Source of the DNA: Nomia melanderi
Lineage: Eukaryota; Arthropoda; Insecta; Hymenoptera; Halictidae
Length of the DNA: 64,000 bases
Assembly: GCF_051020985.1 (NCBI RefSeq)
Contig: NW_027475138.1
Span: 4,178,745-4,242,744 of the forward strand
Direction: 5' to 3'
Notes under the pieces: model-generated
Databases searched by the model: none
What the model saw: only the letters and a program-made list of their open reading frames with translations
Told to the model about the DNA's origin: nothing
Position numbers and translations under genes: made by a program
Shown: one piece after another, positions 51,244 through 61,735 of the stretch
Layout: each line of letters starts with the position of its first letter
Position numbering within the stretch: the stretch's first letter is position 1

Positions 51244-51695
51244 GGGGGCCGAGAAAACCACCGTCTCATGGGGCCGGACCCTCAGGGTCAGGGAAAAATC
51301 CAATATATATCTGGTGATATCTCGGGTGCTATTAGAGATAGCGCAATAAATCAAAGTGCATTGTCTGCAGGAGTCCCTGGCGCATGAATCTGTGCACCGG
51401 GAACGACCTCGGACCACCAGGGGCCGAGAAAACTACCGTCTCATGGGGCGGACACTTAGGGTCAGGGAAAAATTCAATATATATCTGGTGATATCTCGGG
51501 TGCTATTAGAGATAGCGAATTAAATCAAAGTGCATTGTCTGCAGGAGGCCCTGGCGCATGAATCCGTGCAGCGGGAACTACCTCGGACCACAAAGGACCG
51601 AGAAAACCATCGACACATGGGGCCGGACTCTCAGGGTCAAGCAAAAATCCAATATATATCTGGTGATAACTCGGGTGCTATTAGAGATAGCGAAT

Positions 51696-53116
51696 TAAAT
51701 CAAAGTGCATTGTCTGCAGGAGGCCCTGGCGCATGAATCCGTGCAGCGGGAACTACCTCGGACGACCAGGGGCCGAGAAAACCACCGTCTCATGGTTTCG
51801 GACACTCAGGGTCAGGGAAAAATCCAATATATATCTGGTGATATCTCGGGTGCTATTAGAGATAGCGCAATAAATCAAAGTGAATTATCTGCAGGGGGCC
51901 CTGGCCCATGAATCTGTGCAGCGTGGACGCTCAAGGACCACCAGGGGCCGAGAAAACCACCGTCTCATGGGGCCGGGCACTCAGGGTCAGGGAAAAATCC
52001 AATATAAAGCTGGTGATATCCCGGGTGCTATTAGAGTTAGCGCAATAAATCAAAGTGAATTATCTGCAGGGGGCCCTGGCGCATGAATCTGTGCAGCCGG
52101 AACGACCTCGGACCACCAGGGGCCGAGAAAACCACCGTCTCATGGGGTCGGACACTCAGGGTCAGGGGAAAATCCAATATATATATGGTGATATCACGGG
52201 TGCTATTACAGAAAGCGCAATAAATCAAACTGCATTGTCTGTAGGAGGCCCTGGCGCATGAATCTGTTCTGCGGGATCGATCTCGGACCACCAGGGGCCG
52301 AGAAAATCACCGTCTGATGGGGCCGGACCGTCCGGGTCAGGGAAAAATCCAATATATATCTGGTGATATCCCGGGTGCTATTAGAGATAGCGCAATAAAT
52401 CAAAGTGCATTGTCTGCAGGAGGCCCTGGCGCATGAATCCGTGCAGCGGGAACTACCTCGGACGACCAGGGGCCGAGAAAACCACCGTCTCATGGTTTCG
52501 GACACTCAGGGTCAGGGAAAAATCCAATATATATCTGGTGATATCTCGGGTGCTATTAGAGATAGCGCAATAAATCAAAGTGAATTATCTGCAGGGGGCC
52601 CTGGCCCATGAATCTGTGCAGCGTGGACGCTCAAGGACCACCAGGGGCCGAGAAAACCACCGTCTCATGGGGCCGGGCACTCAGGGTCAGGGAAAAATCC
52701 AATATAAAGCTGGTGATATCCCGGGTGCTATTAGAGTTAGCGCAATAAATCAAAGTGAATTATCTGCAGGGGGCCCTGGCGCATGAATCTGTGCAGCGGG
52801 AACGACCTCGGACCACCAGGGGCCGAGAAAACCACCGTCTCATGGGGTCGGACACTCAGGGTCAGGGGAAAATCCAATATATATATGGTGATATCACGGG
52901 TGCTATTACAGAAAGCGCAATAAATCAAACTGCATTGTCTGTAGGAGGCCCTGGCGCATGAATCTGTTCTGCGGGATCGATCTCGGACCACCAGGGGCCG
53001 AGAAAATCACCGTCTGATGGGGCCGGACCGTCCGGGTCAGGGAAAAATCCAATATATATCTGGTGATATCCCGGGTGCTATTAGAGATAGCGCAATAAAT
53101 CAAAGTGCATTGTCTG
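51696..53116 (+). repeat. 4-monomer higher-order repeat, 700 bp x 2
   Basis: Bases 51,696-52,395 match 52,396-53,095 and on to 53,116. The difference I see is GCCGG versus GCGGG at 52,098/52,798. Shared rare variants are GCGTGGACGCTCAAGG, AATATAAAGCTGG, TTAGAGTTAGCGC and CCGTCTGATGG. Confidence 0.88.
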
Positions 53117-53539
53117 TAGGAGGCCCTGGGGCATGAATCTGTGCAGCGGGATCGACCTCGTACCACCAGGGGCCGAGAAAATCACCGTCTCATAGGGCCG
53201 GAATGTCAGGGTCAGGGAAAAATCCAATATATATCTGGTGATATCTCGGGTGCTATTAGAGATAGCGCAATAAATCAAAGTGAGTTATCTGCAGGGGGCC
53301 CTGGCGCATGAATCTGTGCAGCGGGAACGACCTAGGACCACCAGGGGTCGAGAAAATCACCGTCTCATGGGGCCGGACTGTCAGGGTCAGGGAAAAATCC
53401 AATATATGTTTGGTGATATCTCGGGTGCTATTAGAGATAGCGCAATAAATCAAACTGAACGATCTGCAGGGGGCCCTTGCGCATGAATCTGTGCAGCGGG
53501 ATCGACCTCGGACCACCAGGGGCCGAGAAAATCACCGAC

Positions 53540-53580
53540 TCATGGGACCGGACTGTCGGGGTCGTGTAAAAATCCAGCAT
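53540..53580 (+). repeat. Chimeric monomer with the divergent right end
   Basis: The left part reads like local subfamily 2 (ATCACCGACTCATGGGACCG), but the end is TGTAAAAATCCAGCAT, the right end of the divergent 53-bp segment. A similar monomer is at about 54,760-54,806. The simplest reading is recombination or conversion inside the monomer. Confidence 0.7.
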
Positions 53581-54759
53581 ATATCTGGTGATATCTCGGA
53601 TGCTATTACAGGTAGCGCAATAAATCAAAGTTATTTATCTGCAGGGGGCCCTGGCGCATGAATCTGTGCAGCGGGAACGACCTCGGACCACCAGGGGCCA
53701 AGGAAACCACCGTCTCATGGGGCCGGACTCTCAGGGTCAGGGGAAAATCCAATATATATCTGGTGATATCTCGGGTGCTATTACAGATTCCGCAATAAAT
53801 CAACGTTAATTATCTGCAGGGGGCCCTGGCGCATGAATCTGTGCAGCGGGATCGACCTCGGACGACCAAGGGCCGAGAAAATCACCGTCTCATGGGGCCG
53901 GACTGTCAGGGTCTGGGAAAAATCCAATATATATCTGGTGATATCTCGGGTGCTATTAGATATAGCGCAATTAATCAAAGTGAATTCTCTGCAGGGGGCC
54001 CTGGCGCAAGAATCTGTGCAGCGGGAACGACCTCGGACCACCAGGGGTCGAGAAAACCACCGACACATGGGGCCGGACTGTCAGGGTCTGGGAACAATCC
54101 AATATATATCCGGTGATATCTCGGGTGCTATTAGAGATAGGGCAATAAACCAAAGTGAATTATCTATAGGAGGCCCTGGCGCATGAATCTGTACAGCGGG
54201 AACGACCTCGGACCACCAGGGGCCGAGAAAATCACCGTCTCATGGGGCCGGACTGTCAGGGTCAGGGAAAAATCCGATATATATCTGGTGATATCTCGGG
54301 TACTAATAGAGACAGCGCAATAATTCAAAGTGCATTGTCTGTAGGAGGCCCTGGCGCATGAATCTGTACCGCGGGAACGACCTCGGAACACCAGGGGGCG
54401 AGAAAACCACCGTCTCATGCGGCCGGACTGTCAGGGTCAGGGAAAAATCCAATATATATCTGGTGATATCTCGGGTGCTATTAGAGATAGCGCAATAAAT
54501 CAAAGTGCATTGTCTGTAGGAGGCACTGGCGAATGAATCTGTGCAGCGGGATCGACCCCGGACCACCAGGGGCCGAGAAAATCACCGTCTCATGGGGCCG
54601 GTCTGTCAGGGTCAGGGAAAAATCCAATATATATCTGGTGATATCTCGGGTGCTATTACAGATAGCGGAATAAATCAAAGTGCATTATCTGCAGGGGGCC
54701 CTTGCGCATGAATCTGTGCAGCGGGATCGACCTCGGACCACCAGGGGCCGAGAAAATCA

Positions 54760-54806
54760 CCGACTCATGGGACCGGACTGCCAGGGTCATGTAAAAATCC
54801 AGCATA
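54760..54806 (+). repeat. Second chimeric monomer with the divergent right end
   Basis: It carries ACTCATGGGACCGGACTG followed by CATGTAAAAATCCAGCAT. It shares the ACTCATGGGACCGG marker with 53,540. A third monomer near 56,515 has that marker without the divergent end, so the two pieces are separable. Confidence 0.7.
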
Positions 54807-55013
54807 TATCTGGTGATATCTCGGGTGCTATTACAGATAGCGCAATAAATCAACGTTAATTATCTGCAGGGGGCCGTGGCGCATGAATCTGTGCAGCGGG
54901 AACGACCTCGGACCACCAGGGGCCGAGAAAACCACCGTCTCATGGGGCCGGACGCTCAGGGTAAGGGGAAAATCCAATATATATCTGGTGATATCTCGGG
55001 TGCTATTAGAGAT

Positions 55014-56104
55014 AGCGCAATAAATCAAAGTGCATTGTCTGTAGGAGGCCCTGGGGCATGAATCTGTGCAGCGGGATCGACCTCGCACCACCAGGAGCCG
55101 AGAAAATCACCGTCTCATGGGGCCGGACTGTCAGGGTCAGGGAAAAATCCAATATATATCTGGTGATATCTCGGGTGCTATTAGAGATAGCGCAATAAAT
55201 AAAAGTTCATTGTCTGTAGGAGGCACTGGCGAATGAATCTGTGCAGCGGGATCGACCTCGGACCACCAGGGGCCGAGAAAATCACCGTCTCGTGGGGCCG
55301 AACTGTCAGGGTCAAGGAAAAATCCAATATATATCTGGTGATATGTCGGGTGCTATTAGAGATAGCGAAATAAATCAAAGTGCATTCTCTGTAGGAGGCC
55401 CTGGCGCATGAATCTGTGCAGCGGGATCGACCTCGGACCACCAGGGGCCGAGAAAATCACTGTCCCATGGGGCCGGACTGTCAGGGTCGGGGAAAAATTG
55501 AATATATATCTGGTGATATCTCGGGTGCTCTTACAGACAGCGCAATAAATCAAAGTGCATTGTCTGTAGGAGGCCCTGGGGCATGAATCTGTGCAGCGGG
55601 ATCGACCTCGCACCACCAGGGGCCGAGAAAATCACCGTCTCATGGGGCCGGACTGTCAGGGTCAGGGAAAAATCCAATATATATCTGGTGATATCTCGGG
55701 TGCTATTAGAGATAGCGCAATAAATAAAAGTTCATTGTCTGTAGGAGGCACTGGCGAATGAATCTGTGCAGCGGGATCGACCTCGGACCACCAGGGGCCG
55801 AGAAAATCACCGTCTCGTGGGGCCGAACTGTCAGGGTCAAGGAAAAATCCAATATATATCTGGTGATATGTCGGGTGCTATTAGAGATAGCGAAATAAAT
55901 CAAAGTGCATTCTCTGTAGGAGGCCCTGGCGCATAAATCTGTGCTGCGGGATCGACCTCGGACCACCAGGGGCCGAGAAAATCACTGTCCCATGGGGCCG
56001 GACTGTCAGGGTCGGGGAAAAATTGAATATATATCTGGTGATATCTCGGGTGCTCTTACAGACAGCGCAATAAATCAAAGTGCATTGTCTGTAGGAGGCC
56101 CTGG
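55014..56104 (+). repeat. 3-monomer higher-order repeat, 525 bp x 2
   Basis: Bases 55,014-55,538 match 55,539-56,063 and on to 56,104. Three differences are seen: CAGGAGCC versus CAGGGGCC near 55,096, and two in GCATGAATCTGTGCAG versus GCATAAATCTGTGCTG near 55,405. Shared markers are CCTCGCACCACC, GGCACTGGCGAATG and AAATTGAATATA. Confidence 0.87.
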
Positions 56105-56677
56105 CGCATGAATCTGTGCAGCGGGATCGACCTCGGACCACCAAGGGCCGAGAAAATCACCGTCTCATGGGGCCGGACTGTCAGGGTCTGGGAAAAATCC
56201 AATATATATCTGGTGATATCTCGGGTGCTATTAGAGATAGCGCAATTAATCAAAGTGAATTATCTGCAGGGGGCCCTGGCGCATGAATCTGTGCAGCGGG
56301 AACGACCTCGGACCATCAGGGGTCGAGAAAACCACCGACACATGGGGCCAGACTGTCAGGGTCTGGGAACAATCCAATATATATCCGGTGATACATCGGG
56401 TGCTATTAGAGATAGGGGAATAAATCAAAGTGCATTATCTGCAGGGGGCCCTTGCGCATGAATCTGTGCAGCGGGATCGACCTCGGACCACCAGGGGCCG
56501 AGAAAATCACCGACTCATGGGACCGGACTGTCAGGGTCAGGGAAAAATCCAATATATATCTGCTGATATCTCGGGTGCTATTAGAGATAGCGCAATAAAT
56601 CAAAGTGCATTGTCTGTAGGAGGCACTGGCGAATGAATCTGTGCAGCAGGAATGACCTCGGACCACCAGGCGCCGAG

Positions 56678-56730
56678 AAATTTACAGATATTTGGAATTC
56701 GTCACCAAAGGTCATGTAAAAATCCAGCAT
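56678..56730 (+). repeat. Divergent 53-bp segment, copy 3
   Basis: It reads TTTACAGATATTTGGAATTC and then GTCACCAAAGGTCATG, with the same CCAGCAT end as the other copies. It differs from copies 1 and 2 by TTTGGAATTC in place of TTCGGAATCC. The change from TTCG to TTTG would fit a C-to-T transition at a CpG. Confidence 0.82.
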
Positions 56731-57027
56731 ATATCTGGTGATATCTCGGGTGCTATTACAGATAGCGCAATAAATCAAAGTGCATTGACTGTAGGAGGCC
56801 CTGGCGCATGAAGCTGTGCACCGGGATCGACCTCGGACCACCAGGGGCCGAGAAAATCACCGTCTCATGGGGCCGGACTGTCAGGGTCAGGGAAAAATCC
56901 AATATATATCTGGTGATATCTCGGGTGCTATTAGAGATAATGCAATAAATCAAAGTGCATTGTCTGTAGGAGGCACTGGCGAATGAATCTGTGCAGCAGG
57001 AACGACCTCGGACCACCAGGCGCCGAG

Positions 57028-57080
57028 AAAATTACAGATATTTGGAATCCGTCACCCAAGGTCATGTAAAAATCCAGCAT
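57028..57080 (+). repeat. Divergent 53-bp segment, copy 4
   Basis: It reads ATTACAGATATTTGGAATCC and then GTCACCCAAGGTCATG. It shares TTTGG with copy 3 and AATCCGTCACCCAAGG with copy 2. It lies 350 bases from copy 3, as part of the dimer repeat. Confidence 0.82.
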
Positions 57081-57200
57081 ATATCTGGTGATATCTCGGG
57101 TGCTATTACAGATAGCGCAATAAATCAAAGTGCATTGACTGTAGGAGGCCCTGTCGCATGAATCTGTGCAGCGGGAACGACCTCGGACAACCAGGGGCCC

Positions 57201-57657
57201 AGAAAACCACCGTCTCATGGGGCCGGACTGTCAGGGTCAAGGAAAAACCCAATATATATCTGGTGATATCTCGGGTGATATTACAGATGGCGCAATAAAT
57301 CAAAGTGCATTGTCTGCAGGAGGCCCTGGCGCATGAATCTGTCCAGCGGGATCGACCTCGGACCAAGAGGGACCGAGAAAACCATTGACACATGGGGCCG
57401 GACTGTCAGGGTCAGGGAAAAATCCAATATATATCTGGTGATATCTCGGGTGCTATTACAGATAGCGCAATAAATCAAAGTGCATTGTCTGTAGGATGCC
57501 CTGGCGCATGAATCTGTACAGCGGGAACGTCCTCGGACCACCAGGGGCCGAGAAAAACACCGTCTCATGGGGCCGGACACTCAGGGTCAGTGAAAAATAA
57601 AATATATATCTGGTGATATCTCGGGTGATATTAGAGATAGCGCAATAAACCAAAGTG
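57201..57657 (+). repeat. Long-range shared block, right copy
   Basis: This appears identical to 22,027-22,483. Here it sits at the border between subfamily 2 on the left and the subfamily-1-like right end, a more natural context for its mixed markers. Its flanks differ from those of the left copy on both sides: GGGGCCC versus GGGACCG on the left and GTGAATT versus GTGCATT on the right. Confidence 0.9.
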
Positions 57658-60600
57658 AATTGTCTGCAGGAGGCCCTGGCGCATGAATCTGTGCAACGGG
57701 TACGACCTCGGACCACCAGGGGCCGAGAAAACCACAGTCTCATGGTGCCGGACACTCAGGGTCAGGGAAAAATCCAATATATATCTGGTGATATCTCGGG
57801 TGCTATTACAGATAGCGCAATAAATCGAAGCGCATTGTCTGTAGGAGGCCCTGGCGCCTGAATCTGTGCATTGGGAACGACCTCGGACAACCAGGGGACG
57901 AGAAAACCACAGTCTCATGGGGCCGGACACTCAGGGTCAGGGGAAAATCCAATATATATCTGGTGATATCTCGGGTGCTATTAGAGATAGCGCAATAAAT
58001 CAAAGTGCATTGTCTGTAGGAGGCCCTGGCGTATGAATCTGTGCAGCGGGACGGACCTCGGACCACCAGGGACCGAGAAAACCATCGACACATGGGGTCG
58101 GACACTCAGGGTCAGGGAAAAATCCAATATAAATCTGGTGATATCTCGGGTGCTATTACAGATAGCCCAATAAATCAAAGTGCATTGTCTCCAGGCGGCC
58201 CTGGCGCATGAATCTGTGCAGCGGGAACGACCTCGGACCACCAGGGGCCGAGAGAACCGCCGTCACATGGGGCCGGACACTCAGGGTCAGTGAAAAATAA
58301 AATATATATCTGGTGATATCTCGGGTGCTATTACAGATAGCGCAATAAATCAAAGTGCATTGTCTGTAGGAGGCCCTGGCGCATGAATCTGTGCAGCGGG
58401 AACGACCTCGGAACACAAGGGGCGGAGACAACCACCGTCTCATGGGGCCGGACACTCAGGGTCAGGGAAAAATCCAATATATATCTGGTGATATCTCGGG
58501 TGCTATTACAGATAGCACAATAAATCAAAGTGCATTGTCTGTAGGAGGCCCTGGCTCATGAATCTGTACAGCGGGAACGACCTGGGACCACCAGAAGCCG
58601 AGAAAAACACCGTCTCATGGGGCCGGACACTCAGGGTCAGTGAAAAATAAAATATATATCTGGTGATATCTCGGGTGGTATTACACATAGCGCAATAAAT
58701 CAAACTGCATTGTCTGTAGGAGGCCCTGGCGCATGAATCTGTGCAGCGGGAACGACCTCGGACCACCAGGGTCCGAGAAAACCACAGTCTCATGGGACCG
58801 GACACTCAGGGTCAGGGAAAAATCCAATATATATCTTTTGATATGTTGTGTGCTATTAGAGATAGCGCAATAAACCAAAGTGAATTATCTGCAGGAGACA
58901 CTGGCGCATGAATCTGTGCAGCGGGAACGACCTCGGACCACCAGGGGCCGAGACAACCACCGTCTCATGGGGCCGGACACTCAGGGTCAGGGTAAAATCC
59001 AATATATATCTGGTGGTATCTCGGGTGATATTACATATAGCGCAATAAATCATAGTTCATTGTCTGTAGGAGGCCCTGGCGCATGAATCTGTACAGCGGG
59101 AACGACCTCGGACCACCAGGGGCCGAGAAAACCACCGTCTCATGGGGCCGGACACTCAGGGTCAGTGAAAAATCCAGTATATATCTGGTGATATCTCGGG
59201 TGCTATTACAGATAGCGCAATAAATCAAAGTGCATTGTCTGTAGGAGGCCCTGGCGCAAGAATCTGTGCAGCGGGAACGACCTCGCACCAGCAGGGTCCG
59301 AGAAAATCACAGTCTCATGGGGCCGGACACTCAGGGTCAGGGGAAAACCCAATATATATCTGGTGATATCTCGGGTGCTATTAGAGATAGCGCAATAAAT
59401 CAAAGTGCGTTGTCTGTAGGAAGCCCTGGCGCATGAATCTGTGCAGCGGGAACGACCTCGGACCACCAGGGGCCGAGAAAACCACAGTCTCATGGGGCCG
59501 GACCCTCAGGGTCAGGGGAAAATCCAATATATATCTGGTGATATCTCGGGTGCTATTACATATAGCGCAATAAATCAAAGTGCATTGTCTATATGAGGCC
59601 CTGGCGCATGAATCTATACAGCGGGAACGACCTCGGACCACCAGGGGCCGAGAAAACCACCGTCTCATGGGGCCGGACACTCAGGGTCAGTGAAAAATCC
59701 AATATATATCTGGTGATATCTCGGGTGCTATTAGAGATAGCGCAATAAACCAAAGTGAATTATCTGCAGGAGGCCCTGGCGCATGAATCTGTGCAACGGG
59801 AACGACCTCGGACCACCAGGGGCCGAGAAAACCACAGTCTCATGGGGCCGGACACTCAGGGTCAGGGAAAAATCCAATATATATCTGGTGATATCTTGGG
59901 TGCTATTAGAGATAGCGCAATAAACCAAAGTGAATTATCTGCAGGAGGACCTGGCGCATGAATCTGTGCAGCGGGAACGACCTCGGACCACCAGGGGCCG
60001 AGACAACCACCGTCTCATGGGGCCGAACACTCAGGGTCAGGGTAAAATCCAATATATATCTGGTGATATCTCGGGTGCTATTACATATAGCGCAATAAAT
60101 CAAAGTTCAATGTCTGCAAGAGACACTGGCGCATGAATCTGTGCAGCGGGAACGACCTCGGACCACCAGGGGCCGAGACAACAACCGTCTCATGGGGCCT
60201 GACACTCAGGGTCAGGGTAAAATCCAATATATATCTGGTGATATCTCGGGTGCTATTACATATAGCGCAATAAATCAAAGTACATTGTCGGTAGGAGGCC
60301 CAGGCGCATGAATCTGTACAGCGGGAACGACCTCGGACCACCAGGGGCCGAGAAAACCACCGTCTCATGGGGCCGGACACTCAGGGTCAGTGAAAAATCC
60401 AATATATATCTGGTGATATCTCGGGTGCTATTACAGATAGCGCAATAAATCAAAGTGCATTGTCTGTAGGAGGCCCTGGCGCATGAATCTGTGCAGCGGG
60501 AACGACCTCGGACCACCAGGGGCCGAGAAAACCACCGTCTCATGGGGCCGGACACTCAGGGTCATTGAAAAATCCAATATATATCTGGTGATATCTCGGG

Positions 60601-61735
60601 CGCTATTACCGATAGCGCAATAAATCAAAATGCATTGACTGTAGGAGGCCCTGGCGCATGAATCTGCGCAGCGGGAACGACCTCGGACCACCAGGGTCCG
60701 AGAAAATCACAGTCACATGGGGCCGGACACTCAGGGTCAGGGAAAAATCCAATATATATCTGGTGATATCTCGGGTGCTATTACAGATAGCGCAATAAAT
60801 CAAAGTGCATTGTCTGTAGGAGGCCCTGGCGCATGAATCTGTGCACCGGGAACGACCTCGGACCACCAGGGGCCGAGACAACCACCGTCTCATGGGGCCG
60901 AACACTCTGGGTCAGGGTAAAATCCAATATATATCTGTTGATATCTTGGGTGCTATTAGAGATAGGGCAATAAACCAAAGTGAATTATCTGCAGGAGACA
61001 CTGGCGCATGAATCTGTGCAGCGGGAACGACCTCGGACAACCAGGGGCCGAGACAACAACCGTCTCATGGGGCTGGACACTCAGGGTCAGGGTAAAATCC
61101 AATATATATCTGGTGACATCTCGGGTGCTATTACATATAGCGCAATAAATCAAAGTTCATTGTCTGCAGGAGACACTGGCGCATGAATCTGTGCAGCGGG
61201 AACGACCTCGGACCACCAGGGGCCGAGACAACAACCGTCTCATGGGGCCTGACACTCAGGGTCAGGGTAAAATCCAATATATATCTGGTGATATCCCGGG
61301 TGCTATTACATATAGCGCAATAAATCAAAGTTCATTGTCTGTAGGAGGCCCTGGCGCATGAATCTGTACAGCGGGAACGACCTCGGACCACCAGGGGCCG
61401 AGAAAACCACCGTCTCATGGGGCCGGACACTCAAGGTCATTGAAAAATCCAATATATATCTGGTGATATCTCGGGTGCTATTACAGATAGCGCAATAAAT
61501 CAAAGTGCATTGTCTGTAGGAGGCCCTGGCGCAAGAATCTGTGCAGCGGGAACGACCTCGCACCAGCAGGGTCCGAGAAAATCACAGTCTCATGGGGCCG
61601 GACACTCAGGGTCAGGGGAAAACCCAATATATATCTGGTGATATCTCGGGTGCTATTACAGATAGCGCAATAAATCAAAGTTCATTGTCTGCAGGGGGCC
61701 CTGCCGCATGCATCTGTGTAGCGGGAACGACCTCC
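57658..61735 (+). repeat. Right-end subfamily block (TTACATATAGCGC type)
   Basis: Monomers carry GCGGGAACGACC and GGACACTCAGGG, as in subfamily 1, with several local markers: TTACATATAGCGC (first near 59,030), AAAGTTCATTGTC, GGAGACACTGGCG, GAGACAACAACCG and GTGAAAAATAAAATATA. A subfamily-2 style pair at 58,026-58,258 interrupts it. No long exact period was found before 61.7 kb. Confidence 0.77.
58026..58258 (+). repeat. Second long-range shared block, right copy
   Basis: It matches 38,951-39,183 with about four differences. The local neighbours lack AATATAAATCTGG and GCGGGACGGACC, so this is an isolated subfamily-2 pair in the right-end block. Confidence 0.75.

Larger units (their letters stand above)
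56525..57155 (+). repeat. Dimer repeat, 350 bp, carrying the divergent segment twice
   Basis: About 280 bases from 56,525 recur 350 bases later with several changes. Each repeat includes GCACTGGCGAATG, GCAGCAGGAA, CCAGGCGCCGAG and the divergent 53-bp segment, and is followed by GCATTGACTGTAGG. Confidence 0.75.
51244..57200 (+). repeat. Subfamily-2 block, right segment
   Basis: These monomers favour AAAATCACCGTCTCATGG with GGACTGTCAGGG and GCAGGGGGCCC. One C is missing in CATGGGGCGGAC near 51,449, the last length change in the window. The block contains 4-mer, 3-mer and 2-mer repeats, two copies of the divergent 53-bp segment and two monomers carrying only its right end. Confidence 0.78.

Noticed and set aside
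37740..57360. Pol III internal promoter (GGATCGACCTC like a B box, TGGCGCA like the start of an A box)
   Set aside because: The B-box likeness has two mismatches and the A-box likeness fails in its second half. The two lie only about 22 bases apart, too close for a tRNA-type promoter. No terminator T-run follows.
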